Below, piece by piece: positions 35,483-43,728 of a DNA stretch of 64,000 bases. The translations under genes were made by a program, and so were the position numbers. Position 1 is the stretch's first letter. Each line of letters begins with the position of its first letter. The stretch lies in the NCBI RefSeq assembly GCF_900108335.1, contig NZ_FNVT01000021.1:124001-188000 (forward strand), written 5' to 3'. Below the pieces are notes generated by a model, which made no database searches, had not been told where the DNA came from, and saw nothing but the letters and a program-made list of their open reading frames with translations. The stretch is from Nonomuraea solani. Its GTDB lineage: Bacteria > Actinomycetota > Actinomycetes > Streptosporangiales > Streptosporangiaceae.

Positions 35483-36174
35483 TAGGGACTCGGCGGCAGT
35501 CTGAGGACGTATCCGACGCCCCGGAGGGTGTGGATGAGTCGCGGGCTGCGGTTGTCGATCTTCCGGCGCAGCACGGACACGTACGACTCCACGATGCCCA
35601 CCTCGCCCCGGAAGTCGTAGTCCCACACGTGGTCGAGGATCTGCGGCTTGGACAGGACGCGGCCGGCGTTCGTCATGAAGTATCGCAGGAGCTTGAACTC
35701 GGTCGGCGACAGCGCCACGGCGTTGCCCCCGCGCCACACCTCGTGGCTCTCCTCGTCCAGCTCGATGTCGGCGAACGTCAGCCGGGGCGGTGCGGCCTGC
35801 GCGTCCCCGCTCGTACGGCGCAGCACGGCGTGGATCCTCGCGACCACCTCCTCCAGGCTGAACGGCTTGGTCACGTAGTCGTCGCCGCCGATCGTGAGCC
35901 CGCGGATCTTGTCCTCGGTCTCGTCACGAGCGGTCAGGAACACCACCGGCGTGTGCAGCCCACCGCCGCGCAGCCGCCTGACGATCTCGAATCCGTCCAG
36001 GTCGGGCAGCATGACGTCGAGCACGACAAGGTCGGGGCGGTGTCGTTGCACGGCGGCGACGGCGTCGAGGCCGCTCTTGGCCGTGGTCACCTCGAAGCCC
36101 GCGAACCTGAGGCTCGCGGCGAGGAGTTCGAGGATGTTCGGATCGTCCTCGACTATCAGCAGGCGTGATTCCAT
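35482..36174 (-). CDS. OmpR-family response regulator
   Basis: 230 residues with a complete receiver (Asp10/Asp11, phosphoacceptor Asp53, FLTAR, GGDDYVTKPFS) and a winged helix (LSPTEFKLLRYFMTNAGRVLSKPQILDHVWDYDF). It is coupled to the kinase gene by a one-base overlap, so the two are a cognate pair. The ATG at 36174 is used; an ATG at 36195 would overlap the oxidase stop as ATGA and add 7 residues, and cannot be excluded. The effector domain is highly similar to that of the second regulator, so both may bind the same kind of site. Confidence 0.9.
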   Translation of the reverse strand: MESRLLIVEDDPNILELLAASLRFAGFEVTTAKSGLDAVAAVQRHRPDLVVLDVMLPDLDGFEIVRRLRGGGLHTPVVFLTARDETEDKIRGLTIGGDDYVTKPFSLEEVVARIHAVLRRTSGDAQAAPPRLTFADIELDEESHEVWRGGNAVALSPTEFKLLRYFMTNAGRVLSKPQILDHVWDYDFRGEVGIVESYVSVLRRKIDNRSPRLIHTLRGVGYVLRLPPSP

Positions 36175-36191
36175 CACAGTCAAGGATGCCC

Positions 36192-37382
36192 TCATCGGAC
36201 GAGTGCTGGGACAATTCCGGCAATGTGCCGGGCAATGGCGAGACTCGACGTGGCGGCGGGAGAGGGCGCGTTGCGGACGAGGACCACCTTTCCGTGCACG
36301 TCCACCACGAAGTCGTCGACCATGCGGCCGTCTCTGGCGACGGCTTGCGCGCGGACGCCGCCTGGGGCTCGTTCGAGGTCAGCGGCGGTGAGCTCGGGAA
36401 CGTAGCGCCGGGCCTCCCGGACGAAGACGCTTTTGACGAGCGATCCGTAGATTTCCTTGAAGCCGGTACGCCAGTGGGTTCTGGCCAGTCGGAGGGTGCC
36501 GGGCCAGCCAAGAATTTGCCCTACATTACGGAAATTTCGCCTTTTGTAGCCTTCGTAGGCCAGCGCCAGCACCGCGTTCGGCCCCACCAGCACCCCGCCG
36601 CCGATCTGCCGCGTCAGGTGCACGCCCAGGAACGGGTAGCGGGGGTCGGGCACCGGGTAGATCAGCCCTCGTACCAGGTCCCTGGCCGCGCCCTTGAGGG
36701 CGTAGAACTCACCCCTGAACGGGACGATCCGCACGTCACCCGGCGCCCCCACCATCCTGGACACCGCGTCGGTGCCCAGGCCGCCACAGACCACCAGGCG
36801 GTCGAAGGCGAACTTGCGCCGTCCGGCCAGCACCTCCACCCTGCCCGGCCGCTCCCTGATCGCCCTGACGGGGTGCGAGAGGCGGACGGATCCGCCCATC
36901 TCGGCCACGTCGAGCGCGAGCCGGCCCGCGACGGCGGGGAAGTCGCAGATCGCGGTGTGCGGCGAGTGGATCGCGCCGACGCCGATCGCGTGCGGCTCGA
37001 TCTCGCGCAGGGCGAGCCCGTCCAGCTCGGCGATGCCGGGCACCCCGTTGGCGCGGGCCCGCTCGGCCAGCGCGCGCAGCGGCGCCCGCTCGGCGCGGGT
37101 GCTCGCCACGACCAGCTTCCCGGCCTCCTGGTACGGCAGCCCGTGCGCCGCGCAATATTCCTTGAGCAGCGCCACGCCCTCGCGGCAGAGCCGGGCCTTG
37201 AGCGAGCCCGGCGGGTAGTAGATGCCCGCGTGGACGACACCGCTGTTGTGCCCGGTCTGGTGGGCCCCGACGCGGCCCTCCTTCTCCAGCACGGTCACCT
37301 CGGCGCCCCTGACGGCGGCCAGCTCGCGCGCCACCGCCAGCCCGACGATGCCCGCGCCCACGACTCCGATCTTTTCCGTCAC
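36192..37382 (-). CDS. lhgO: L-2-hydroxyglutarate oxidase
   Basis: A 396-residue DAO-fold flavoprotein: N-terminal VVGAGIVGLAVARELA (FAD), VGAHQTGHNSGVVHAGIYYPPGSLKARLC (the LhgO signature), IYPVPDPRYPFLGVHLTRQI and GGVLVGPNAVLA, and the C-terminal LVRNAPSPAATSSLAIA flavin contact. It oxidises L-2-hydroxyglutarate, a by-product of 2-oxoglutarate metabolism, to 2-oxoglutarate and passes electrons to quinone or oxygen. GTG start at 37382, with GAAAAT ending 7 bases upstream. It is the first gene of the leftward array leading to the two-component system and dynamins. Confidence 0.9.
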   Translation of the reverse strand: MTEKIGVVGAGIVGLAVARELAAVRGAEVTVLEKEGRVGAHQTGHNSGVVHAGIYYPPGSLKARLCREGVALLKEYCAAHGLPYQEAGKLVVASTRAERAPLRALAERARANGVPGIAELDGLALREIEPHAIGVGAIHSPHTAICDFPAVAGRLALDVAEMGGSVRLSHPVRAIRERPGRVEVLAGRRKFAFDRLVVCGGLGTDAVSRMVGAPGDVRIVPFRGEFYALKGAARDLVRGLIYPVPDPRYPFLGVHLTRQIGGGVLVGPNAVLALAYEGYKRRNFRNVGQILGWPGTLRLARTHWRTGFKEIYGSLVKSVFVREARRYVPELTAADLERAPGGVRAQAVARDGRMVDDFVVDVHGKVVLVRNAPSPAATSSLAIARHIAGIVPALVR

Positions 37383-37440
37383 ACGTTGATTTTCCGGCTA
37401 ACCAGCCGCCCCCGCCATATCCGGGCGAATCGAACATGAG

Positions 37441-37446
37441 TACGAT
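37441..37446 (+). promoter_or_regulatory. -10 box of a leaderless small gene
   Basis: TACGAT ends exactly 7 bases before the ATG at 37453, with no ribosome site, which fits a leaderless transcript. No -35 is evident. Confidence 0.4.
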
Positions 37447-37452
37447 GCCCCT

Positions 37453-37812
37453 ATGTACGTCCCACCGGAATGGCCGGCCGAGGTCCGGCCGCCCAGCGTC
37501 CCCGACTGGGAGACCTCGGCCGTGGCCTGGCTGCTCGACGCGGTGCCACCGGACTACCGGGCGTACGAGGTGCTGCGACGGCACCCGATCGCGCTGGCCA
37601 GCATGGCCAGGCACCACGTCGGCTCGGCCGTCCAGGCGGCCCGCGCGGGCTACCGGGCGGCGGCGGTGGACCTCAAGGGGCACCTGCCGCCGCACGCGAT
37701 CGAGGCGGTCCTCGACACCTATCGCGAGGAGGGCCCGCGCCTGGTGCGCCTGTCGCGCTCGATCGAGGTGGTCGAGCGCGCGCTCAGGGGCGACATGATG
37801 ACCTTCCGCTAG
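37453..37812 (+). CDS. Small conserved-looking protein, unknown function
   Basis: A 119-residue soluble, mostly helical protein rich in Ala, Arg and Val, starting MYVPPEWPAEVRPP and ending RALRGDMMTFR. Codon use and composition match its neighbours and the start fits a leaderless promoter. No motif is recognised. Its stop abuts the stop of the convergent gene at 37813 with no gap. It resembles small hypothetical proteins of actinomycetes, but no function can be given. Confidence 0.7.
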   Translation: MYVPPEWPAEVRPPSVPDWETSAVAWLLDAVPPDYRAYEVLRRHPIALASMARHHVGSAVQAARAGYRAAAVDLKGHLPPHAIEAVLDTYREEGPRLVRLSRSIEVVERALRGDMMTFR

Positions 37813-38805
37813 TCATCGCGTCCTGCGCGCCAGGAAGGTGATCACCCCGGTGGCCGCCACGGCCGCCGCGAGCCAGATGAACACGTCTTTGGCCGTCAGC
37901 CCGGAGGCGGCCGGGCTCGCCTCTTCCTTGGGCTCCTTGCGCTCCGCCCTGACGGGGCTCGGCGTGGGCGTGGCCGGGCGGGCGTCGCCCGGGATCGGCA
38001 CCCGGTAGACCGGGCTGCGCGGCCCCTCCGTGCCCGTGAGCAGGGCCTTGCCGTCGGCCGTGTACGCGATCGACTCCGCCTGCTTCAGCTCCGGCATCGA
38101 CACCTTGGCGATCGTCTCCCCCGACGGCCGGAACAGGGTGGCCGAGAAGTAGGTGCGGACGACGTACGACGAGCCGTCGGGCGCGTAGGCGGCGTCGGTG
38201 GCCATGATGGGCGCGCCCGTGACCTTGCGCAGGACGTTGACCCGGTCGGCCCGCAACTGCTTGGGCGCCGCGTAGACCGACCCGGCGAACTCCTTGGACA
38301 CGACGTAGAGGCGCCCGGTCTTCGGGTTGATCATGATGCCCTCGGCGTTGCGCCCGCCGTCCGCGTAGCGGAACCGGTAGCGGGTCGCGGGCAGCGCCGC
38401 GTTCCTGAGCGTCCGGGGCTCCATCACCTTGTAGACGGAGACGTTGGGCCAGGCGCCGTCGAGATTGTCGCCGATGTCGGCGAACCACAGCACGCCCCGC
38501 CCCGTCGCCGGGTCCTTGGTGGCCGCCATCGCCTCCCAGTCGCGCGCCTGCGCCCCCTGCACCTGGAACGTGGCCCGCGTGCGCCCCTGCCCGTCCACCG
38601 CGTAGAAGGTCGGCGTGGCCGAGCTGTCGTTGTGCGTGTAGTAGACGCCTTCGTGGGTCGGCGACACGGCCAGCCCGCTCGACTCCGTGATCGCCGGATC
38701 CTTGAAGGTGAAGAACTTCTCCATCCCGTCGTCGGCCGGCGCCGCGTAGGCGGGCGCGGCGGCTAGAAGACAGCTCGCCGCCGCGACGGCGAGCACCCTG
38801 ATCAC
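37813..38805 (-). CDS. Cell-surface anchored secreted protein (beta-propeller-like)
   Basis: A 330-residue protein with a signal peptide (VIRVLAVAAASCLLAAAPAYAA), a large extracytoplasmic domain (about 25-275) of repeated strand pairs such as GVLWFADIGDNLDG, GRLYVVSKEF and ESIAYTADGKALLTGTEGP, a Pro/Glu-rich linker and a C-terminal TM plus Arg tail (VFIWLAAAVAATGVITFLARRTR) as anchor. The repeats look like propeller blades with an SSGLAVS start, similar to esterase-like/NHL-type surface proteins. No catalytic residues are evident. GTG at 38805 with GGGGGA ribosome site. Confidence 0.75.
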   Translation of the reverse strand: MIRVLAVAAASCLLAAAPAYAAPADDGMEKFFTFKDPAITESSGLAVSPTHEGVYYTHNDSSATPTFYAVDGQGRTRATFQVQGAQARDWEAMAATKDPATGRGVLWFADIGDNLDGAWPNVSVYKVMEPRTLRNAALPATRYRFRYADGGRNAEGIMINPKTGRLYVVSKEFAGSVYAAPKQLRADRVNVLRKVTGAPIMATDAAYAPDGSSYVVRTYFSATLFRPSGETIAKVSMPELKQAESIAYTADGKALLTGTEGPRSPVYRVPIPGDARPATPTPSPVRAERKEPKEEASPAASGLTAKDVFIWLAAAVAATGVITFLARRTR

Positions 38806-38846
38806 GACATCCCCCACCTCGCCATCATGCCTCAGCTTCCGGGCCG

Positions 38847-40112
38847 TTAGGCGGCGAGGGCGACCACCCTGGCGCTGTGGCGGCGGAAGCCGGTGCCCTG
38901 CAGCACCACCAGCAGCGCGTTGGCCACCGCCATGGCCACCCACAGCCCGGTGATCCCCCAGGTCCTGGCCACGGGTACGGCGGCCACGACCAGCAGCCCG
39001 TACCCGATCGCGAAATACATCAGGCTGGACGCCGAGCGCTTGAGCGCGGTCAGCCCGATCCCCTGCACCGCCTGGGCCGCGTCGAAGGCCGAGGCCAGCA
39101 GCATCAGCGGCAGCAGCGCCAGCACCCGCTCCCGCACCGCCACGTCGTCGCTGAACAGCATCAGCAGCCGGTCCCCGAGCCCGAGCAGCAGCGCGGCGCC
39201 CACGAGCGTCCCCAGCACGGCGAGCAGCGCCGCGCTCCGGTTGGCCCGGCGCGCCCCTGCCACGTCCGTGGCGCGCGCCACCTCCGGCACCGACGCCTGC
39301 CCGATGGCGATGGAGGCCGTCATGATGAAGCCGGTCAGCGTGGTCAGCACCGCGTGGGCGGCGGTGTCGCGCGTGCTGGTGGTGCTCGCGGCGAACGTGA
39401 CCACGCCCAGCACCCCGAACTTGATCAGCACGGTCCCGGCCAGCGGAATGCTCACCTTCGCCAGGTTGACGATCTCGCCGATCCTGGGCCTGGCCTGCCC
39501 GATGGGCCGCCCGAACGCCCGGCGCAGGCAGAGGCTCGACACGACCGCCGCCACCGCGATCGCGACCACCCAGGCGATCCCCACCCCGGTCAGCCCGAGC
39601 CGTGGCACCAGCGCGACGGTGAGGGCGGCGAGCACGAGCCCGAAGGCCAGGTTCGACCAGAGCACGTCGCGGCTGCGTCCCAGCGCGACCAGGATGGTGC
39701 TCGCGCCGCCGGTGGAGGCGAAGATCAGCAGGTACGCCGCCAGGAAGAACGGCAGCAGCCCCAGCTCGCGCACCACCTCGCCGGGCACCCCCGACACGCC
39801 CGCGAGCAGCGGCACGCAGAGCACGGCCACCGCCCCCAGCGCGCCCGTGGCGAGGCTGAGCCAGCGCGCGTCCCGGACGATCGGCACGGCCACCCCCGGG
39901 TCCTCGCGGTGCGGGGCGACGAAGGGCCCGAGCCCGCGCAGCGCGCCCTGCACGGCGGCGGTCGCGGGGGTGAGAACGGCGGTCATGACCGCGAACGCCG
40001 CCAGCGTGACCGTGTCATGCTTGCCGAGCACCGAGGTGACCACCAGCGAGCCGATCATGCCCATGACCATGGCCAGGAAGAGCGGCACGGCGGCGCGGAG
40101 CAGGACGATCAC
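38847..40112 (-). CDS. MATE family efflux transporter
   Basis: A 421-residue membrane protein with about 12 TM segments in two homologous halves. MATE features are AAVPLFLAMVMGMIGSLVVTSVLG at the start, the family ALRGLGPFV, and the second-half IPLAGTVLIKFGV and TGFIMTASIAIGQASVPEVAR (the conserved G-Q region). These proteins export cationic drugs or metabolites using Na+ or H+. GTG start at 40112 with GGGTGA upstream. It is divergent from the aldo/keto reductase across 68 bases, so the palindrome there may affect both. Confidence 0.85.
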   Translation of the reverse strand: MIVLLRAAVPLFLAMVMGMIGSLVVTSVLGKHDTVTLAAFAVMTAVLTPATAAVQGALRGLGPFVAPHREDPGVAVPIVRDARWLSLATGALGAVAVLCVPLLAGVSGVPGEVVRELGLLPFFLAAYLLIFASTGGASTILVALGRSRDVLWSNLAFGLVLAALTVALVPRLGLTGVGIAWVVAIAVAAVVSSLCLRRAFGRPIGQARPRIGEIVNLAKVSIPLAGTVLIKFGVLGVVTFAASTTSTRDTAAHAVLTTLTGFIMTASIAIGQASVPEVARATDVAGARRANRSAALLAVLGTLVGAALLLGLGDRLLMLFSDDVAVRERVLALLPLMLLASAFDAAQAVQGIGLTALKRSASSLMYFAIGYGLLVVAAVPVARTWGITGLWVAMAVANALLVVLQGTGFRRHSARVVALAA

Positions 40113-40146
40113 GCTTCACCCAAGATCATGAAAATTCAGTCTATGG

Positions 40147-40164
40147 CCTGGAGTGCACTCCAGG
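40147..40164. promoter_or_regulatory. Perfect 18-bp palindrome in the MATE/AKR divergent region
   Basis: CCTGGAGTGCACTCCAGG is fully palindromic and lies just before the -10 box TAGGGT (40169-40174) of the reductase gene. The core GGAGTGCACTCC is like MerR-family operators at aldehyde- or redox-responsive promoters. No MerR gene is nearby. Confidence 0.6.
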
Positions 40165-40168
40165 TCTT

Positions 40169-40174
40169 TAGGGT
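40169..40174 (+). promoter_or_regulatory. -10 box of the leaderless aldo/keto reductase gene
   Basis: TAGGGT ends exactly 7 bases before the ATG at 40181 and no ribosome site is present, fitting a leaderless mRNA whose promoter overlaps the palindrome. Confidence 0.45.
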
Positions 40175-40180
40175 TGGGTC

Positions 40181-41149
40181 ATGGACTATGTCAACCTCGG
40201 ACGCACCGGTCTCCTGGTGAGCCCGCTCTGTCTCGGCACCATGAACTTCGGTCCGCGCACGACGGAGGATGACTCCTTCGCCATCATGGACCGGGCTCAT
40301 GAGCTGGGGCTCAACTTCTTCGACTCCGCCAACGTCTACGGCGGGAAGAAGGGCGAGGGCATCACGGAGACCATCCTCGGCAAGTGGTTCGCCCAGGGCG
40401 GCGGCCGCCGGGAGAAGACGGTCATCGCGACCAAGGTCTACGGCGACATGGGCGACTGGCCGAACGAGCGCGGCCTGTCCGCGCTCAACATCCGCCGGGC
40501 CTGCGACGCCTCGCTGAAGCGCATGCAGACCGACTACATCGACATCTACCAGGCCCACCACGTCGACAGGAACACCCCCTTCGAGGAGTTCTGGGAGGCC
40601 ATGGAGGTCCTGCGGCAGCAGGGCAAGATCCTCTACGTGGGTTCCTCCAACTTCGCGGGCTGGCACATCGCCAAGGCCCAGGAGGTCGCCAACCGGCGCA
40701 ACTTCACCGGGCTCGTCAGCGAGCAGTCCCACTACAACCTGCTCACGCGCGCGCCCGAGCTGGAGGTGCTGCCCGCGTGCGAGGACTACGGCCTCGGCGT
40801 GATCCCGTGGAGCCCGCTGGCCGGCGGCCTGCTGGGCGGCGTGCTACGCAAGCTGGACAAGGGCCGCTCGGGCGCCGACCACATGGTCAAGCAGCTCGAG
40901 AAGCACCGCGACGCGATCGAGCAGTACGAGAAGTTCTGTGACGAGCTGAACGAGGAGCCGGCCAACGTGGCGCTGGCCTGGCTGCTCAAGCAGCGGGCGG
41001 TCGCCGCGCCGATCATCGGCCCGCGCACCATGGAGCAGCTCGAAGGCAGCCTGCGCGCCGTGGAGATCGAGCTGGACGAGGCCGCCCTGGCCCGTCTCGA
41101 CGAGATCTTCCCCGGTCACCGCACCGCGCCGGAGGACTACGCCTGGTAA
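40181..41149 (+). CDS. Aldo/keto reductase
   Basis: A 322-residue NADPH-dependent (alpha/beta)8 enzyme. The catalytic tetrad is visible: Asp in NFFDSANVYG (with Tyr), Lys in VIATKVYG and His in YQAHHVD. GSSNFAGWHIAKA, IPWSPLAGGLLGG and the C-terminal IIGPRTMEQLEGSLRAVEIELD (NADP binding) are typical of AKR families reducing aldehydes and ketones. Length is normal. The promoter overlaps a MerR-like palindrome, so induction by electrophiles or oxidants is possible. Confidence 0.9.
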   Translation: MDYVNLGRTGLLVSPLCLGTMNFGPRTTEDDSFAIMDRAHELGLNFFDSANVYGGKKGEGITETILGKWFAQGGGRREKTVIATKVYGDMGDWPNERGLSALNIRRACDASLKRMQTDYIDIYQAHHVDRNTPFEEFWEAMEVLRQQGKILYVGSSNFAGWHIAKAQEVANRRNFTGLVSEQSHYNLLTRAPELEVLPACEDYGLGVIPWSPLAGGLLGGVLRKLDKGRSGADHMVKQLEKHRDAIEQYEKFCDELNEEPANVALAWLLKQRAVAAPIIGPRTMEQLEGSLRAVEIELDEAALARLDEIFPGHRTAPEDYAW

Positions 41150-41156
41150 CGAGGCG

Positions 41157-41240
41157 TCAGGTCAGCAGGGCGCCGACGATCACGATCAGCAGCAGCAGGC
41201 CGAGCACGACGGGCAGCAGCCAGGAGCGAGGACGATCCAC
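41157..41240 (-). CDS. Possible 27-residue single-TM membrane peptide
   Basis: Starting at GTG 41240, 28 codons read VDRPRSWLLPVVLGLLLLIV and continue to a stop at 41157. The peptide has a charged N-terminus and one 20-residue hydrophobic helix. It begins 10 bases after the stop of the RNA phosphodiesterase gene on the same strand, with CCAGGA just upstream. It fills a gap otherwise empty. It may be a real small membrane protein or chance; coding bias is too short to judge. Confidence 0.4.
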   Translation of the reverse strand: MDRPRSWLLPVVLGLLLLIVIVGALLT

Positions 41241-41250
41241 GTCCTGGAGC

Positions 41251-41808
41251 CTAGCTCCGCTCGGCGGGTGCGAGTGCCCATTCGGCGAGTGACTCGTACC
41301 TCACCTGAGGCCCGGTGTGGCTGCGGACGAGACGGACGGACTCCGCCCGCCACGGCGAGCCGCTGAACCCGGTCAGCGACTCGACCAGGGGGCGGAGGTC
41401 CGTCTCCGTCTTGGCCCTGGCCAGCGTGAGGTGCGGGTGGAAACGTTTCTCGTCCGGGTGCGGGGCTCCGGCCCGCCGGGCGCCCGCCTTGACGGAGTCG
41501 GACAGCCTGACCATGGAGTCGCCGGTGACGCCCGCCCAGAAGACGCGGGCCCGGCGTACGGAGGAGAAGGCCCCGAACCCGTCGAAGGCCAGGTCCAGGG
41601 CGGAGTGGCGGTGCACGGCGCGGGCCAGGCGCTCCTCCACCTCGGGCAGCAGGTGATCGGGCACCTCGCCGAAGAACCCGAGCGTGATGTGCCACGTGGC
41701 CCGGTCAGGCCAGCGCAGCCCCGGCACCTGCCCCACGTGCGGCGCGATCGCGTCCGAGATCTCGTCCAGCACCGTGTCGGGCGGCACCAGAGCCGCAAAA
41801 AGCCTCAT
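41251..41808 (-). CDS. thpR: RNA 2',3'-cyclic phosphodiesterase (2H family)
   Basis: A 185-residue 2H phosphoesterase. Both HxTx motifs are present: WHITLGFFGEVP (about residue 40) and FHPHLTLARAK (about 123-133). The family opens 2',3'-cyclic phosphate ends of RNA to 2'-phosphates and was earlier named 2'-5' RNA ligase. MRLFAALVPPDTVLDEI is the usual N-terminus. Length fits. The ATG at 41808 has GAATCT ending 7 bases upstream. It lies just downstream of the MFS gene on the same strand. Confidence 0.9.
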   Translation of the reverse strand: MRLFAALVPPDTVLDEISDAIAPHVGQVPGLRWPDRATWHITLGFFGEVPDHLLPEVEERLARAVHRHSALDLAFDGFGAFSSVRRARVFWAGVTGDSMVRLSDSVKAGARRAGAPHPDEKRFHPHLTLARAKTETDLRPLVESLTGFSGSPWRAESVRLVRSHTGPQVRYESLAEWALAPAERS

Positions 41809-41900
41809 GCCATCAGATTCTCACCGACTGACGGCACCGTTCACGCCAGCGCTCATGCCATCGCTCTGGTCGGCGCTCATGCCATTGCTCTTGTCTGCGC

Positions 41901-43124
41901 TCAGGCCATCGCCAGCACCGGCCGGCTCACCCGTGAGCTGATCAGGCGCGTCATGAGCACCGCCAGCCCGGTGCCGACCAGGACCAGCACGCCGGACAGG
42001 ACCACGCCCATCCGGGGCCCGCCCAGCTCGGACAGCCACCCGATCAGCGGCGCGCCCAGCGGGGCGCCGCCGGTGAACACCAGCATGTAGATCCCCATGA
42101 CCCGCCCCCGCATCTCCTGCGAGGTCGCGAGCTGAACGCTCGCGTTGGCGGCCGTGTTGATCGTGATCAGCGCGATCCCGGTCGGGATCAGCAGCAGCAG
42201 GTACGCGGGATAGAACGGCGCCAGCCCGGTCGCGATCTGGAACACCCCGAACCCGATCGCCCCAGCGAACAGCACCTTCTTCGACAGCCGCGCCCGCCGC
42301 GCGGCCAGCAGCGCCCCGCCGAGCGCCCCCACCGCGAACATGCTGGAGGCCAGGCCGAACGAGGACGCCCCCGCCTTGAACACCTCGCGCGCCATCAGCG
42401 CGATCGACATCGAGAACGACTGCGAGAACATCGACACGAACCCGATCAGCAGCACCGGCATGAGCAGCTCTTCACGCTGCACCACGTACCGGAGCCCTTC
42501 GCGGAGCTGCCCCTTGGCCCTGGGCACGCGCTCGGAGACGTTCAGCTCGGACTTCCGCATGAAGACCAGGCTGGAGATCACGCCGCCGAAGGTCAGCGCG
42601 TTGATCAGGAAGAGCGGCCCGGTTCCGGCGAACACGTAGATCAGCACGCCGGCCAGCGCCGGGCCGACCACGCGGGCCAGGTTGAAGATGGAGCTGTTGA
42701 GCGCGATCGCGTTGGGCAGGTCCTGGCGGCCGACCATCTCGACCACGAACGCCTGCCGCGTCGGCACCTCCACGCAAGAGATCATGCCGAGCGTGAACGC
42801 CATCACGTACACATGCCAGACCTGGGCGGAGCCCGTCATCGTGAGCACGCCGATGGTGAGGGCCAGCCCGGCCATCAACGTCTGCGCGGCGATGAGGATG
42901 GGCCGCTTGGGATAGCGGTCGGCGAGCACGCCGCCGAACATCCCGAACAGCAGCATCGGCAGGAACTGCAGCGCGGTCGCCATTCCGAGCGCCGCCGCGC
43001 TGCCGTTGGTCAGGTCGAGGATCAACCAGTCCTGGGCGGTGCGCTGCAGCCAGGTGCCGACGTTGGAGACGGTGCCCCCGGCTGCGAACATGCGATAGTT
43101 GTGAATCCTGAGTGACCGGAACAT
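41901..43124 (-). CDS. MFS transporter under MarR control
   Basis: A 407-residue MFS_3-type protein with 12 TMs. It starts MFRSLRIHNYRMFAAGG and has TVSNVGTWLQRTAQDWLIL, GMFGGVLADRYPKRP, EVPTRQAFVVEMVGRQDLPNAIALNSSIFN (signature of this branch) and a shorter cytoplasmic loop in the middle. It follows the marR gene by 23 bases with AGGACCGGG before the ATG, so the two form an operon. The upstream in-frame extension of about 160 residues overlaps marR and is rejected. It probably exports a drug-like compound that MarR senses. Confidence 0.85.
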   Translation of the reverse strand: MFRSLRIHNYRMFAAGGTVSNVGTWLQRTAQDWLILDLTNGSAAALGMATALQFLPMLLFGMFGGVLADRYPKRPILIAAQTLMAGLALTIGVLTMTGSAQVWHVYVMAFTLGMISCVEVPTRQAFVVEMVGRQDLPNAIALNSSIFNLARVVGPALAGVLIYVFAGTGPLFLINALTFGGVISSLVFMRKSELNVSERVPRAKGQLREGLRYVVQREELLMPVLLIGFVSMFSQSFSMSIALMAREVFKAGASSFGLASSMFAVGALGGALLAARRARLSKKVLFAGAIGFGVFQIATGLAPFYPAYLLLLIPTGIALITINTAANASVQLATSQEMRGRVMGIYMLVFTGGAPLGAPLIGWLSELGGPRMGVVLSGVLVLVGTGLAVLMTRLISSRVSRPVLAMA

Positions 43125-43147
43125 CCCGGTCCTGGGTTCCTCAGGCT

Positions 43148-43600
43148 CTAGATCTTGCTGAGCTTCTCCAGGATCGGCGCCGCCTGCCGCAGGATCGACC
43201 GCTCCTCGGGCGAGAGTTCCTTCACCCGCTGGGTCAGCCACGCCTCCTTGCGGCGGCGTTCCTCCTTCAGCAACTTCTGGGCGGCCTCGGTCACGGTCAC
43301 GGTCACCTGGCGCCGGTCGGTCGGATGCGGGGTACGGGCGAGCAGGCCGCGTTCCTCGAGTGCGGCGATCACGCGCGTCATCGAGGGCGGTTGCACCTTC
43401 TCGAGCTCGGCCAATTCGCCGGGGGTTATCCCGGAATGCCGTTCCACGGCGGCGAGCGTCGCGAACTGGGTGGGCGTCAGCGGGTGAGCCGCCGCCTGTC
43501 GTCGGAGGCGCCTGGTCAGCCTTGCCAAGGAAACGCGCAGGGCTGAAGCCAGGCCTGCGTCGCTGCGCAGGTCCATCTTGGGCTGGGTTTTGGTTAGCAC
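43148..43600 (-). CDS. MarR family transcriptional regulator
   Basis: A 150-residue winged-helix protein: LTPTQFATLAAVERHSGITPGELAELEKVQPPSMTRVIAALEERGLLARTPHPTDRRQVTVTVT covers the recognition helix and wing with the conserved DRR motif. N- and C-terminal helices form the dimer interface. Start GTG at 43600, alternative ATG at 43576. A 7-base inverted repeat overlaps the start codon and promoter, so it likely represses itself and the downstream MFS gene until an aromatic or drug ligand binds. Confidence 0.9.
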   Translation of the reverse strand: MLTKTQPKMDLRSDAGLASALRVSLARLTRRLRRQAAAHPLTPTQFATLAAVERHSGITPGELAELEKVQPPSMTRVIAALEERGLLARTPHPTDRRQVTVTVTEAAQKLLKEERRRKEAWLTQRVKELSPEERSILRQAAPILEKLSKI

Positions 43601-43624
43601 GTGTCATTACCTTTGCTAACTATA
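43593..43624. promoter_or_regulatory. MarR operator and -10 box
   Basis: GTTAGCA (43593-43599) and TGCTAAC (43614-43620) are perfect arms 14 bases apart. On the minus strand TATAGT (43624 to 43619) is a good -10 box for marR and overlaps one arm; the other arm covers the GTG start. The layout fits autorepression. Confidence 0.6.
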
Positions 43625-43689
43625 CGGCATGGCAAGATATTTCCCTAAATAACGGTCGTTTCACGCGTTGTACCCCCTTGATACCCCGA

Positions 43690-43715
43690 AGCCGCCCCGC
43701 GTGCGCAGGGCGGCT
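43690..43715 (-). terminator. Hairpin terminator after the NCS2 permease gene
   Basis: AGCCGCCC and GGGCGGCT form a perfect 8-base stem with a 10-base loop, 13 bases after the permease stop. It separates the permease from the marR promoter. Confidence 0.6.
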
Positions 43716-43728
43716 CCGACCTGCTCGC

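Noticed and set aside
43125..43607. Upstream extension of the MFS gene at 41901
   Set aside because: Antisense-like Arg/Asp-rich shadow of the marR gene; an ATG with ribosome site follows marR.
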